Source: Pseudomonas sp. 10S4 (GTDB lineage: Bacteria > Pseudomonadota > Gammaproteobacteria > Pseudomonadales > Pseudomonadaceae). Taken from it: a stretch of DNA of 64,000 nt. The stretch is from positions 1,054,001-1,118,000 of the forward strand of contig NZ_CP133774.1 of the NCBI RefSeq assembly GCF_034344865.1, in the 5' to 3' direction. Made by a program: the position numbers and the translations under genes. This document shows, in pieces, positions 47,493-59,172 of this stretch (its first letter is position 1; every line of letters begins with the position of its first letter). The notes beneath the pieces are model-generated. The model was not told the DNA's origin. It ran no database searches and was given only the letters and a program-made list of their open reading frames with translations.

Positions 47493-48485
47493 ATGCCCCC
47501 TGTCTACCGCCTGGCACTGCCAGCATTGTGCCTGTCGCTGATCCTGCCTTGCGCCTTTTCCGTCGAGGCCGCCGACCCTGCACCTGCCGCTGCGGGAAAA
47601 CCCGCCGAAGCAAAACCGGTCGAGCGTCAGCCGCTGCTTGAGCGTAGTCAGGAAGAAGCGACGGCACTTGAGCGACAACTCCCCGCCCAGGAACAGCAAC
47701 AACTTCAGGCCGGGGCCGACTCCTTTCTCGCCTTGTGGAAGCCGGCCAATACCGCCGAGCCCAAAGGCGCGGTGATTATCATCCCCGGCGCTGGCGAAAC
47801 CGTTGACTGGCCGCAAGTCATTAGCCCTTTGCGTAACAAATTGCCGGACGTCGAGTGGAGCAGCCTGAGTATCACCTTGCCCGACCTGCAAAGCGATGCC
47901 ATTGCGCCACGTATCGTCTCAGCAGCGCCCGCGCCCAAAACGGCTGAAGCCGCCAGCAAAGACTCGACCACCGCCCCGCCTATCGAACAGGCAACCGGTG
48001 GCGAAGCGGAGGTTGCAGACAAAGTCATCGCCGAGACCACCGAAGAACAGAGCAAAGCCGACGCCGAGCGAATCTTCGCCCGCATCGACGCTGCCATCGC
48101 TTTCGCAGAACAGCAAAGCGCTCGCCGCATTGTGGTGCTGGGGCACGGCACTGGGGCATATTGGGCTGCGCGTTACCTGAGTGAGAAGCAGACGGCACAA
48201 GTGGAGAAGTTTGTGATGATTGCGGCGCAGACGCCGGTAACAGGCAAGCCTCCACTGGCCGAGGTGACGCCGACCTTGAAGCTGCCGACCGCCGACCTCT
48301 TCTATATGGATAAGCCGCTGGATCGTAGTGCGGCGCTGGAACGCTTGCAGGCCAGCAAACGTTTGAAGACTTCAGCGTTCAGCCAGGTCTCGCTCAAGGC
48401 GTTGCCGGGCAACACCAAGGCTGAGCAAGAACAGCTGTTTCGCCGGGTTCGCGGTTGGTTGAATCCACAGCCTTTGGCGAACTGA
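47493..48485 (+). CDS. DUF3530 family alpha/beta-hydrolase-like exported protein
   Basis: Function unknown. The product is 330 residues with a signal peptide (LALPALCLSLILPCAFSVEA). The mature part has GAVIIIPGAGETVDWPQVIS, like the oxyanion-hole strand of alpha/beta hydrolases, and RIVVLGHGTGAYWAARYL, where the nucleophile elbow reads GHGTG rather than GxSxG. The missing serine suggests either a non-catalytic protein or another nucleophile. An Ala/Glu-rich, low-complexity middle segment (about 145-190) is present. Divergent from the sensor kinase. Confidence 0.8.
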   Translation: MPPVYRLALPALCLSLILPCAFSVEAADPAPAAAGKPAEAKPVERQPLLERSQEEATALERQLPAQEQQQLQAGADSFLALWKPANTAEPKGAVIIIPGAGETVDWPQVISPLRNKLPDVEWSSLSITLPDLQSDAIAPRIVSAAPAPKTAEAASKDSTTAPPIEQATGGEAEVADKVIAETTEEQSKADAERIFARIDAAIAFAEQQSARRIVVLGHGTGAYWAARYLSEKQTAQVEKFVMIAAQTPVTGKPPLAEVTPTLKLPTADLFYMDKPLDRSAALERLQASKRLKTSAFSQVSLKALPGNTKAEQEQLFRRVRGWLNPQPLAN

Positions 48486-48502
48486 TAGACCGCGTCGCCC
48501 CA

Positions 48503-48584
48503 TTCGCGAGCAAGCCCGCTCCCACTCTAGACCGCGTTCATACAAACAACGCCGATCAAATGTGGGAGCGGGCTTGCTCGCGAA
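48503..48584. repeat. REPIN
   Basis: TTCGCGAGCAAGCCCGCTCC and its inverse GGAGCGGGCTTGCTCGCGAA, about 40 bases apart, between the convergent DUF3530 and djlA genes. Confidence 0.9.
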
Positions 48585-48616
48585 GGCGGCATCACTGACA
48601 ACACAAATATGTGCTG

Positions 48617-49381
48617 CTAGCGAAAATCCCGCCGCTCCTTGATCAACGTATAGGCATTGTGCAATTCGCGCGTCTTGTCCGTTGCCTCGCGCACCTGCAA
48701 CGCCGTCGCCCCGGTTCCGGCAATCTTGTCCGGATGATGACGACTGAGCAGACGCCGATAAGCCCGCTTGATCTGCGCCGGCTCACTGGTCGCCGAAACC
48801 CCCAGTAGCCGTAAAGCCTCCTGATAAGTCACAGCGTTGCTGAGCTGGCGTTTCTGCGGCTCATAGTCATGGGCCAATGCCAGTACTTGCTGCGGCGTCC
48901 AGCCCAACCATTTGCCCCACTGCGCAAGCAACTCTCGCTCACTGGTACCCGCACGACCATCGGCCCAAACCATCCGCCAACAGGCGCGCAAAACGCCTTC
49001 AGCGGCATGGGGCTGGGCACTCAAGCGCCGCAAATACCCCCGCAACCGGTCATGCCCCGATTTACCGCGATTGAACGCGGCAATCGCACGGCGTTGCGCC
49101 GATTCAGTCATGTCCAGCGAGCGCATCTCCTGACGCGCCTGCTGGATGTGGCCGTCGACCACGCGCCCGTCGATCTTGGCCAACCGACCGAGCAACACAA
49201 ACAGCAGTTCATCGTTGCGCAACACCGGACGACCGCCGAGTTTTTCCCGCAAATGCCCCCAGCTCTGCAAGTGCATGCGCCGGTCCAGCGCCTGTCCCAA
49301 CAAGGCGCCGAGCATGGCCCCCGGAATGCTGGCTATGGCAAAGCCCGCTCCGGCTCCGATCAGAGTCCCTGGCCACAACAT
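48617..49381 (-). CDS. djlA: DnaJ-like co-chaperone DjlA
   Basis: Membrane-anchored J-protein that stimulates DnaK. The product is 254 residues. An N-terminal glycine-rich transmembrane segment (GTLIGAGAGFAIASIPGAML) precedes a TerB-like domain (about 55-170) and a C-terminal J domain with the HPD motif in LLSRHHPDKIAG. The gene starts two bases after the murU stop, so amgK-murU-djlA look like one transcript. Confidence 0.92.
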   Translation of the reverse strand: MLWPGTLIGAGAGFAIASIPGAMLGALLGQALDRRMHLQSWGHLREKLGGRPVLRNDELLFVLLGRLAKIDGRVVDGHIQQARQEMRSLDMTESAQRRAIAAFNRGKSGHDRLRGYLRRLSAQPHAAEGVLRACWRMVWADGRAGTSERELLAQWGKWLGWTPQQVLALAHDYEPQKRQLSNAVTYQEALRLLGVSATSEPAQIKRAYRRLLSRHHPDKIAGTGATALQVREATDKTRELHNAYTLIKERRDFR

Positions 49382-49382
49382 G

Positions 49383-51069
<1,687 letters not shown>

Positions 51070-51199
51070 TACAAGGGTCTCCGACGGCGCTAGCCGTCAA
51101 GCGGGTCATGCTTTATTATCCAGCATCTTTTTCAGACCATCGAGAGGCGTGCGGCCCACACCGCGGGCAGATGGCACGCAGGAAGCCCGGACTAATAAG

Positions 51200-54034
51200 A
51201 TGGCATTGAAATCCCCCGCGTTTCGTAAAAAATTTCCGTTGTTGGTTACCGGCAGTTTGCTGGCCCTGCAACCCCTAGCCACTTCCTACGTGGTCGCCGC
51301 GGAACAGTATGACTGCTCAGTCTCTGCTTCGGGTGCCTGGAACTGTGCGCCAAAGTCGCCGGTAGCAGCATTGCCGCCGCGGCCCGTCCATGACGGCAGC
51401 GCAGTCACCGCCACGGGCGAAGCCCCGGCTGAGACCAGTTCCGGCAACGTCGCCCAAGACACCGGCACCAAGCCGATGCTGGTGACCGAAGCCAAGGGCC
51501 GTGGCCTGAAGTCCCGTAGCGCAGACTACAGTCACCTCGACTGGGTTCCGCGTGAGAACCTCACTGCTGCGCAGTTGGCCGAAACCGGTCCTTACTGCTC
51601 TGGTTCCTATATCGAACCAATTCGTCCTGGCATGAATGACAAGACGAATAAAAGTGACGCACCGACCTTTATCGGCGCCAAGGCTTCTCGCTATAACACC
51701 GAAAGTCAGGTCGGTACGCTGGCCGGTGACGTGGTATTGCGTCAGGGCAGCATGCAGGCCGAAGCCGACGAAGCCAGCCTGTACCAGGCCGAGAGTCGTG
51801 GCGAACTGAACGGCAACGTCCGCGTTCGCGACAACGGCGCACTGATCGTGGGCGACCACGCCGAAGTTCAACTCGACACCGGTGAAGCCAAGGTCGATAA
51901 CGCCGAATACGTGATGCACAAATCCCGTATCCGCGGTAACGCGCTTTACGCCAAACGTGCCGAGAACGCGATCATCCGCCTCAAGGATGGTACGTACACC
52001 ACGTGCGAGCCGAACAGCAACGCCTGGCAGCTCAAGGGCAACAACATCACCTTGAACCCGGCCACCGGTTTCGGTACCGCGACCAACGTGACGCTGCGGG
52101 TCAAGGACATTCCTGTCCTGTACACGCCGTACATCTACTTCCCGATCGACAATCGTCGCCAGTCAGGTTTCCTGCCGCCGACCATCGGCACCGGCAGCGA
52201 CACTGGCTTCATGTTGGTCACCCCGTACTACTTCAACCTGGCACCGAACTACGATGCCACGTTGTACCCGCGCTACATGAGCAAGCACGGCTTGTTGATG
52301 GAAGGCGAGTTCCGTTACCTGACCAAGTCCAGCGAAGGTCAGTTCGGTGCTGCGTACCTCAACGACGAAAGCAACGATCGCGACAAGCAGACCGATTCCG
52401 AAAAAACCCGCTACATGTACAACTGGCAGCACAAGGGTGGCCTCGACTCGCGCACTTATACGCAGGTCGACTACACCAAGATCAGCGATCCGTTCTACTT
52501 CCAGGATCTGCAGACTGACCAGATTGGCGTGAAAAGCGCGGATTACGTGAACCAGCAGGGTTCCATTTCGTACCGTGGTGACAACTACACCGCTCGTTTG
52601 AACGCTCAGGCTTATCAACTGGCGACTATTTCGAACATCACGCCGTACGATCGTCTGCCGCAGATCACCTTTGATGGTGCGCTGCCGTATCATCCGGGCG
52701 GTCTGAATTTCGCCTACAACACTGAAATCGTACGGTTTGACCGAGACTTGAGAAGCGGCAAGGTCTTCGACGAGAATGGCGGCCCATTTGATGCGAATGG
52801 CGTCCCAGTCGGCACTGACCGTCTTGATGAAAACGTCCAGGGCTTGGCCCGTGCCAATGGTAATCGCCTAAACTTGGCACCTGCCGTTAGCCTCCCGCTG
52901 AACTGGACTTATGGTTTCTTGAAGCCAACACTCAAATACCAGTACACGCAGTACGACCTGGACCTGGACAGCACTGGCAAGACCCAGATCGCGGCCCAGA
53001 CCGCGGATCAGAACAGGCTCAACGGCACTTACGATCGCAACCAGAATCGTGGGGTGCCAATTGCGAGCATCGACAGCGGCCTGTACTTCGATCGTAATAC
53101 CCAGTGGTTCGGCAAGAACTATCGCCAGACCCTCGAACCGCGCCTGTACTACCTCTATGTTCCTGAGGTCAATCAGGAAGACATCCCGGTATTCGACACC
53201 AGCGAATACACCTTCAACTACGCGTCGCTGTTCCGCGACAACCGTTTCTCCGGCTCCGACCGTGTCGGCGACGAGAACAAATTGTCGCTGGGCGTGACCA
53301 ACCGCTGGATCGAAGACAACGGTTTTGAGCGTCAACGCGTCAGCGTTGGTCAAGCCGTCTACTTCAAGGACCGCGAAGTCCAGTTGCCGGGTATCGACCC
53401 GAAAACTCGTCAGGACGCGCACTCCAACGTTTCGCCTTACGCACTGGAGTACGAATATCGCTGGAACCGCGATTGGCGCACCACTGCCGACTACAACTGG
53501 GACCCGGACAGCCGCAGCCCGCGTTCGGGCAGTGCGATGTTCCACTACCAGCCTGAAGACAACCCGAACAAGATCATCAACGCCGGTTATCGCTATCGCA
53601 ATGACCAGGTCCGTTACGACCAGAACAGTGGTACATGGACCGTGGGCGGCGGTAACTTGGGTGTCGAAGGCCAGCCTGGTTTCGTGAAAGACTACTACAA
53701 GATCAAACAGCACGATTTCTCGGTGATGTGGCCGATCGTGCCGCAATGGAACGCCATCAGCCGTTGGCAGTATGACTACAACCGCAACCGTACCCTGGAA
53801 GCCTTCGGTGGTTTCGAGTACGACAACTGCTGCTGGAAACTGCGCCTGATCAACCGTTACTGGGTTGCCTATGACGAATTCAGTCAGGACGTTCAGCAAA
53901 ACGAAAAAGGCGACCATGGCGTCTTCCTCCAAATTGTTCTGAAGGGTCTCGGCGGCGTCACCGGCGCCAAAGTAGAGAGCTTCCTCGACAAAGGCATTCA
54001 AGGTTATCGTGAACGTGAAGACCAAGCTTTCTGA
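51200..54034 (+). CDS. lptD: LPS-assembly protein LptD
   Basis: Outer-membrane beta-barrel that inserts lipopolysaccharide into the outer leaflet, together with LptE. The product is 944 residues from the ATG at 51200, with a signal peptide ([20 protein letters not shown]). An N-terminal Pseudomonas-specific extension precedes the LptA-like beta-jellyroll ([20 protein letters not shown] onward) and then the C-terminal barrel. Cysteines for the inter-domain disulfides are visible near the N-terminus ([13 protein letters not shown]) and in the late [12 protein letters not shown]. Downstream surA overlaps by 26 bases and encodes the chaperone required for LptD folding. Confidence 0.96.
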   Translation: MALKSPAFRKKFPLLVTGSLLALQPLATSYVVAAEQYDCSVSASGAWNCAPKSPVAALPPRPVHDGSAVTATGEAPAETSSGNVAQDTGTKPMLVTEAKGRGLKSRSADYSHLDWVPRENLTAAQLAETGPYCSGSYIEPIRPGMNDKTNKSDAPTFIGAKASRYNTESQVGTLAGDVVLRQGSMQAEADEASLYQAESRGELNGNVRVRDNGALIVGDHAEVQLDTGEAKVDNAEYVMHKSRIRGNALYAKRAENAIIRLKDGTYTTCEPNSNAWQLKGNNITLNPATGFGTATNVTLRVKDIPVLYTPYIYFPIDNRRQSGFLPPTIGTGSDTGFMLVTPYYFNLAPNYDATLYPRYMSKHGLLMEGEFRYLTKSSEGQFGAAYLNDESNDRDKQTDSEKTRYMYNWQHKGGLDSRTYTQVDYTKISDPFYFQDLQTDQIGVKSADYVNQQGSISYRGDNYTARLNAQAYQLATISNITPYDRLPQITFDGALPYHPGGLNFAYNTEIVRFDRDLRSGKVFDENGGPFDANGVPVGTDRLDENVQGLARANGNRLNLAPAVSLPLNWTYGFLKPTLKYQYTQYDLDLDSTGKTQIAAQTADQNRLNGTYDRNQNRGVPIASIDSGLYFDRNTQWFGKNYRQTLEPRLYYLYVPEVNQEDIPVFDTSEYTFNYASLFRDNRFSGSDRVGDENKLSLGVTNRWIEDNGFERQRVSVGQAVYFKDREVQLPGIDPKTRQDAHSNVSPYALEYEYRWNRDWRTTADYNWDPDSRSPRSGSAMFHYQPEDNPNKIINAGYRYRNDQVRYDQNSGTWTVGGGNLGVEGQPGFVKDYYKIKQHDFSVMWPIVPQWNAISRWQYDYNRNRTLEAFGGFEYDNCCWKLRLINRYWVAYDEFSQDVQQNEKGDHGVFLQIVLKGLGGVTGAKVESFLDKGIQGYREREDQAF

Positions 54035-55331
54035 TTGTCTGCGCCCGCTGATGCTGGGCGCGCTGTTCCTGGGTACCGCAGCTAACGCTGCGGTGCAGTC
54101 CATCGATAAAGTGGTGGCCATCGTCGACAACGACGTGGTCATGCAGAGCCAACTGGACCAACGCGTCCACGAAGTTCAGCAAACCATCGCCAAACGCGGC
54201 GCTGCCGTACCGCCGACCAGCGTGCTGGACCAGCAGGTACTGGAGCGCCTGATCGTCGAAAACCTGCAATTGCAGATCGGCGACCGTTCCGGCATCCGCA
54301 TTACCGATGAAGAGCTGAACCAGGCCGTCGGCACTATTGCCCAGCGCAATAACATGTCGCTCGATCAATTCCGCGCTGCTCTGGCTCACGACGGTCTGTC
54401 TTATGACGACGCCCGTGACCAGATTCGCCGTGAAATGATCATCAGCCGTGTGCGCCAGCGTCGTGTGGCCGAGCGCATCCAGGTGTCCGAGCAGGAAGTG
54501 AAGAACTTCCTCGCCTCCGACCTGGGCAAAATGCAGCTGTCCGAAGAGTTCCACCTGGCCAACATCCTGATTCCTACGCCGGAAAGCGCCAACTCCGACG
54601 CCATTCAGAATGCTGCCAAACAAGCGGACGCGGTTTACCAGCAACTCAAGCAAGGCGCTGACTTCGGTCAGTTGGCTATCGCCAAATCCGCCAGCGAAAC
54701 CGCACTGGAAGGCGGCGACATGGGCTGGCGTAAAGCCGCTCAATTGCCACCTCCGTTCGATCGCATGCTGAGCACCATGGCCATCGGCGACGTGACCCAG
54801 CCAATGCGTACTCCCGGCGGCTTCATTATTTTGAAGATCCTCGAGAAACGTGGCGGCGAGACTCAGATGCGCGATGAAGTGCATGTGCGTCACATCCTGG
54901 TCAAACCGAGCCCGATTCGCGACGAAGAAAAAACCAAGGCGCTGGTTCAGTCGCTCTACACCCGTATCGAAGCGGGCGAAGACTTTGCCGAACTGGCGAA
55001 AAGCTACTCGGAAGATCCGGGTTCCGCCCTCAACGGCGGCGACATGAACTGGATCGACCCGAACGCCGTGGTTCCTGAATTCCGCGAAGTGATGGCCAAG
55101 TCCCCGCAAGGTCAGCTGTCCAAGCCGTTCAAGACTCAATATGGCTGGCACATTCTGGAAGTCCTTGGCCGTCGCGCCACAGACAGCACTGCCCAGGCCC
55201 GCGAACAGCAAGCGATGACCGTACTGCGTAACCGCAAATACGACGAAGAGCTACAAACCTGGCTGCGTCAGATCCGTGACGAAGCGTACGTAGAGATCAA
55301 ACTCCCTGGTGCAGACCAGGCAGCGCAGTGA
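54009..55331 (+). CDS. surA: Periplasmic peptidyl-prolyl isomerase/chaperone SurA
   Basis: Chaperone for outer-membrane proteins. The product is 440 residues from the GTG at 54009, with AGG five bases upstream; a GTG at 54015 (giving KTKLSDCL) is possible. A signal peptide ([15 protein letters not shown]) is followed by the N-terminal chaperone domain and two parvulin domains, each with its own [11 protein letters not shown] or [16 protein letters not shown] motif and a GGDMGW / GGDMNW signature. The start lies inside lptD and the end overlaps the pdxA GTG. Confidence 0.96.
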   Translation: MNVKTKLSDCLRPLMLGALFLGTAANAAVQSIDKVVAIVDNDVVMQSQLDQRVHEVQQTIAKRGAAVPPTSVLDQQVLERLIVENLQLQIGDRSGIRITDEELNQAVGTIAQRNNMSLDQFRAALAHDGLSYDDARDQIRREMIISRVRQRRVAERIQVSEQEVKNFLASDLGKMQLSEEFHLANILIPTPESANSDAIQNAAKQADAVYQQLKQGADFGQLAIAKSASETALEGGDMGWRKAAQLPPPFDRMLSTMAIGDVTQPMRTPGGFIILKILEKRGGETQMRDEVHVRHILVKPSPIRDEEKTKALVQSLYTRIEAGEDFAELAKSYSEDPGSALNGGDMNWIDPNAVVPEFREVMAKSPQGQLSKPFKTQYGWHILEVLGRRATDSTAQAREQQAMTVLRNRKYDEELQTWLRQIRDEAYVEIKLPGADQAAQ

Positions 55332-56317
55332 AACCCAAGCGTTTCGCGCTGACCCCCGGCGAGCCGGCCGGCATAGGTCCTGACCTGTGCCTGCTGCTTG
55401 CCTCGCAAGCCCAGCCACACCCCCTGATTGCCATTACCAGCCGCGACCTGCTCATCGAGCGGGCCGCGCAGCTGGGCGTGGCCGTCGACCTGCTGCCGGT
55501 CACACCGGATAACTGGCCGGACGTTCCTGCGCCGGCCAACAGCTTGTATGTCTGGGATACACCGCTCAACGCCAAGGTCACCGCCGGGCAACTGGACAAA
55601 GCCAATGCCGCTTTCGTCCTGGAAACCCTGACGCGCGCAGGCCAAGGCTGCATGGACGGGCATTTCGCCGGGATGATCACAGCGCCGGTGCACAAGGGCG
55701 TGATCAATGAATCCGGGATCGCCTTTTCCGGGCATACGGAATTTCTCGCCGACCTGACCCATACCGCACAAGTGGTGATGATGCTCGCTACACGCGGATT
55801 GCGCGTGGCGCTGGTCACCACTCACCTGCCGCTTCGCGAGATTGCCGACGCAATCACCCCGGAGCGCCTGGAGCGGGTTACGCGGATTCTGCACGCCGAC
55901 CTGCAAGAAAAATTCGGCATCGCCCAGCCACGTATCCTGGTGTGTGGGCTCAACCCCCACGCCGGTGAAGGCGGACACCTGGGCCATGAAGAAATCGACA
56001 TCATCGAACCCACATTAGAGCGCCTGCGCGGCGAGGGCATGGACCTTCGCGGTCCCCTGCCCGCCGACACTCTGTTTACCCCCAAATATCTGGAGCACTG
56101 CGACGCAGTGCTGGCGATGTACCACGACCAGGGCCTGCCGGTGCTGAAGTACAAAGGCTTCGGCGCGGCAGTCAACGTGACCCTCGGCTTGCCGATCATC
56201 CGCACATCGGTGGACCACGGCACTGCCCTGGACCTGGCCGGCAGCGGCAAAATCGACACCGGCAGCCTGCAAGTCGCCCTGGAAACCGCCTACCAGATGG
56301 CCGAGACCCGTTTATGA
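55328..56317 (+). CDS. pdxA: 4-hydroxythreonine-4-phosphate dehydrogenase
   Basis: NAD-dependent oxidation in pyridoxal phosphate synthesis. The product is 329 residues, starting at a GTG that overlaps the surA TGA. The substrate region [12 protein letters not shown] and metal-binding histidines in [19 protein letters not shown]-like [13 protein letters not shown] and [11 protein letters not shown] are all present. It overlaps rsmA by four bases. Confidence 0.96.
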   Translation: MKPKRFALTPGEPAGIGPDLCLLLASQAQPHPLIAITSRDLLIERAAQLGVAVDLLPVTPDNWPDVPAPANSLYVWDTPLNAKVTAGQLDKANAAFVLETLTRAGQGCMDGHFAGMITAPVHKGVINESGIAFSGHTEFLADLTHTAQVVMMLATRGLRVALVTTHLPLREIADAITPERLERVTRILHADLQEKFGIAQPRILVCGLNPHAGEGGHLGHEEIDIIEPTLERLRGEGMDLRGPLPADTLFTPKYLEHCDAVLAMYHDQGLPVLKYKGFGAAVNVTLGLPIIRTSVDHGTALDLAGSGKIDTGSLQVALETAYQMAETRL

Positions 56318-57132
56318 CCGAGCACTACCAACACAAGGCGCGCAAACGCTTTGGCCAGAACTTCCTGCACGATGCCGGCGTTATCGATCGCATCCTGCGC
56401 GCCATCCGCGCCAAGCCTGAAGACCGCCTGCTGGAAATCGGCCCGGGCCAAGGCGCACTGACACAAGGCCTGCTCAACAGCGGCGCACAGTTGGACGTGG
56501 TGGAGTTGGACAAGGACCTGATCCCGATCCTCAACCAGCAATTCGCTGGCATGAGCAACTTCAACCTGCACCAGGGCGACGCGCTGAAGTTCGACTTCAA
56601 CAGCTTGAACGCCGCGCCGAACAGCCTGCGTGTGGTCGGCAACCTGCCGTACAACATCTCTACGCCGCTGATTTTTCACCTGCTGAACAACGCCGGCATC
56701 ATTCGCGACATGCACTTCATGCTGCAAAAGGAAGTGGTCGAGCGTCTGGCAGCAGGCCCTGGCGGTGGTGACTGGGGTCGCCTGTCGATCATGGTTCAGT
56801 ACCACTGCCGGGTTGAGCATCTGTTCAACGTTGGCCCGGGGGCATTCAATCCGCCGCCGAAAGTCGATTCGGCCATCGTGCGCCTGGTGCCTCACGCGGT
56901 ACTGCCGCACCCGGCCAAGGATCACAAGCTGCTGGAGCGCGTCGTGCGCGAAGCCTTCAACCAGCGCCGCAAGACCCTGCGCAACACCCTCAAGTTGCTG
57001 CTGAGCAATGACGAGATCGAAGCCGCCGGTGTCGATGGCAGCCTGCGTCCCGAGCAACTCGACCTGGCCGCCTTCGTGCGCCTGGCCGACAAGCTCAGCG
57101 AACAAGTCCTACAGGCGCCCGCCGCCGACTAA
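56314..57132 (+). CDS. rsmA: 16S rRNA (adenine(1518)/(1519)-N6)-dimethyltransferase
   Basis: KsgA enzyme that dimethylates two adenines near the 3' end of 16S rRNA during 30S maturation. The product is 272 residues. AdoMet motif I is [14 protein letters not shown]; the catalytic [15 protein letters not shown] motif IV is intact. The C-terminal helical domain starts near residue 205. The ATG overlaps the pdxA stop. Loss of this gene gives kasugamycin resistance. Confidence 0.96.
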   Translation: MTEHYQHKARKRFGQNFLHDAGVIDRILRAIRAKPEDRLLEIGPGQGALTQGLLNSGAQLDVVELDKDLIPILNQQFAGMSNFNLHQGDALKFDFNSLNAAPNSLRVVGNLPYNISTPLIFHLLNNAGIIRDMHFMLQKEVVERLAAGPGGGDWGRLSIMVQYHCRVEHLFNVGPGAFNPPPKVDSAIVRLVPHAVLPHPAKDHKLLERVVREAFNQRRKTLRNTLKLLLSNDEIEAAGVDGSLRPEQLDLAAFVRLADKLSEQVLQAPAAD

Positions 57133-57255
57133 CAGGCGATGAGCGTTATCGGGTAGGACGCCAGACGCGATGTCTGGTTTACTACCCGGTACTTGGCCTA
57201 GACTGAATCCCATCAGCTACGCCCCGCGTCCCGCTTCGTTTTTAAGGCCTCTTGC

Positions 57256-57636
57256 ATGTCCGATCCTCGTTATCAGGTCAACGTCAGCGTCGTCACTCGC
57301 TATCTGGCAGAACAATCGCAACCCGAGCACGAACGCTTTGCCTTCGCCTACACCATCACGGTGCAGAACAATGGCGAGCTCGCGGCCAAGCTGCTGTCGC
57401 GGCACTGGGTCATTACCGATGGCGACGGGCATGTCGAAGAGGTTCGCGGTGCAGGCGTTGTAGGCCAGCAGCCGTTGATCGGTCCGGGCAACAGCCACAC
57501 TTACAGCAGCGGCACCGTCATGACCTCCAAGGTCGGCACCATGCAAGGCACCTACCAGATGCTCGCCGACGACGGTAAGCACTTCGATGCCGTGATCGCG
57601 CCGTTCCGCCTCGCGGTGCCCGGAGCCCTGCACTGA
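57256..57636 (+). CDS. apaG: ApaG protein (Co2+/Mg2+ efflux-associated, DUF525)
   Basis: Small immunoglobulin-like fold protein of unclear role; in Salmonella mutants affect cobalt resistance and magnesium efflux. The product is 126 residues, the usual size, with the conserved [11 protein letters not shown] and [11 protein letters not shown] motifs and the glycine loop [12 protein letters not shown]. Its stop overlaps the ATG of apaH by one base. Confidence 0.94.
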   Translation: MSDPRYQVNVSVVTRYLAEQSQPEHERFAFAYTITVQNNGELAAKLLSRHWVITDGDGHVEEVRGAGVVGQQPLIGPGNSHTYSSGTVMTSKVGTMQGTYQMLADDGKHFDAVIAPFRLAVPGALH

Positions 57637-58517
57637 TGGCAACGTACGCCGTCGGTGACCTGCAAGGCTGCCTCGAACCGCTGCAATGCCTGCTCAAGCA
57701 AGTAGCCTTCGACCCTGCCAAGGACCGTCTGTGGCTGGTGGGTGACCTGGTCAACCGTGGCCCGCAGTCGCTAGAAACCTTGCGCTTCCTCTATAGCATC
57801 CGCGAATCCCTGGTGTGCGTTCTCGGCAACCATGATCTGCACTTGCTGGCCGCCGGGCATAACATCGAACGTCTGAAGAAAAATGACACCCTGCGCGAGA
57901 TCCTTGAAGCACCTGACCGGGCGGAACTGCTCGAGTGGCTGCGCCAGCAAAAACTCATGCACTACGACGAGCAGCGCGACATCGCCCTGGTCCATGCCGG
58001 CATACCACCACAATGGTCGCTGCGCAAAGCCCTGAAGTGCGCTGCCGAAGTCGAATCCGCCCTGCGTGACGACAACCTCTTCGCTCCCTATCTGGATGGC
58101 ATGTACGGCAACGAGCCGACCAAGTGGAACAGTGACCTCACCGGCGTTGATCGCCTGCGAGTCATCACCAACTATTTCACCCGCATGCGCTTCTGCACCA
58201 GCGAAGGCAAGCTCGACCTCAAGGGCAAGGAAGGCGCCGACACCGCGCCGCCAGGTTACGCGCCGTGGTTCAAGTACAAGGAGCGCAAGACCAAAGGCCT
58301 GAAGATCATCTTTGGTCATTGGGCCGCCCTTGAAGGCAAGTGCGATGAACCCGGCATCTTTGCCCTCGACACCGGTTGCGTCTGGGGCGGCGCCATGACC
58401 CTGATGAACGTCGATACCCTGGAGCGCCTGAGCTGCAAATGCGACGAGCAGGGCCACACCAAACCGCCAGTCGCCTCCCCTATTCCCGAACAAACGTCAG
58501 CCAGCGCCCAGCGCTAG
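57636..58517 (+). CDS. apaH: Symmetrical bis(5'-nucleosyl)-tetraphosphatase
   Basis: Splits Ap4A into two ADP and acts in E. coli as a decapping enzyme of Np4-capped RNA. The product is 293 residues. The calcineurin-type metal motifs are clear: GDLQGC at the start, [21 protein letters not shown] and later the GHWAALEG histidine. The last 20 residues after CDEQG are variable. Cotranscribed with apaG. Confidence 0.95.
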   Translation: MATYAVGDLQGCLEPLQCLLKQVAFDPAKDRLWLVGDLVNRGPQSLETLRFLYSIRESLVCVLGNHDLHLLAAGHNIERLKKNDTLREILEAPDRAELLEWLRQQKLMHYDEQRDIALVHAGIPPQWSLRKALKCAAEVESALRDDNLFAPYLDGMYGNEPTKWNSDLTGVDRLRVITNYFTRMRFCTSEGKLDLKGKEGADTAPPGYAPWFKYKERKTKGLKIIFGHWAALEGKCDEPGIFALDTGCVWGGAMTLMNVDTLERLSCKCDEQGHTKPPVASPIPEQTSASAQR

Positions 58518-58550
58518 ACTGCGCTTTCAGCCGAGCCACAGGAGCCCGCC

Positions 58551-58879
58551 ATGAGCGAATTCAAACGTATCCCCCAGAACAGGCCCAGGCCCTGCGCGAA
58601 CAAGGCGCAGTGGTGGTCGATGTCCGCGATCCGGCAACGTTTGCCGCGCTGCATATCAGTGGTTCGAAGCATCTGGACAACGTTTCCATCTCGGATTTCA
58701 TCCGCGCCGCCGACCTTGATGCACCGACCGTGGTGGTCTGCTATCACGGTAATTCCAGCCAGAGCGCAGCGGCGTACCTGATTAGCCAAGGCTTCTCCGA
58801 CGTCTACAGCATGGATGGCGGTTTCGAGTTGTGGCGCACGACTTATCCAGCGGAAACCGCACAAGGCACCGCCGAATAA
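58551..58879 (+). CDS. glpE: Thiosulfate sulfurtransferase GlpE (frame broken by one base)
   Basis: Single-domain rhodanese moving sulfur from thiosulfate to cyanide or thioredoxin. The ATG at 58551 begins MSEFKRIP. At a C5 run (58571-58575) the frame is lost; with six C residues it reads [20 protein letters not shown] and continues to 58879. The active-site loop CYHGNSS and [13 protein letters not shown] are intact. The restored length of about 109 residues is that of GlpE. A ribosome-binding site CAGGAG precedes the ATG. Probably a sequencing error. Confidence 0.9.
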
Positions 58880-58920
58880 TTTTTGTAACGCGCAAGCCCC
58901 GGCCCCCGTGGGCTCGCGCA

Positions 58921-58942
58921 GTGGCAGACGAACGGTCTGCCA
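58921..58942 (+). terminator. Hairpin downstream of glpE
   Basis: GTGGCAGAC / GTCTGCCAC, a perfect 9-base stem with a 5-base loop, 40 bases past the glpE stop. No T-run follows, so a terminator role is uncertain; it may protect the RNA end. Confidence 0.5.
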
Positions 58943-58983
58943 CAACTAATTACGTATCTCGCCTTTACCTCCCGAATTCCCAA

Positions 58984-58993
58984 CTATCCTTAA
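58984..58993 (+). promoter_or_regulatory. Possible RpoS-type -10 element of prkA
   Basis: CTATCCTTAA matches the extended RpoS -10 (CTATACTTAA) at all but one position and lies 180 bases before prkA. In E. coli the prkA homologue yeaG is RpoS-dependent. The -35 side shows no clear sigma-70 box. The remaining 58994-59172 leader is non-coding. Confidence 0.45.
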
Positions 58994-59172
58994 GCGCAGG
59001 CCATCCAAAACAGGGGAGAGCCGGTACACCGGCGCGCGGGTCATCGGGAGTAGCTTTCGGGGCAGTCAGCTGCGAAAGAGTTCTGGGGGTAAACAGCAAC
59101 TGCCTGTTCGGTTGCTGCCAGCAGCGACTGAGTGATCCGGCGTCGGCTCCACGTATCGAGCGAGGTGACGTC

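Noticed and set aside
25752..48584. Repeated short palindromic sequences considered as a CRISPR array
   Set aside because: The repeats are inverted pairs scattered over 23 kb without regular spacers or cas genes; they are REPINs.
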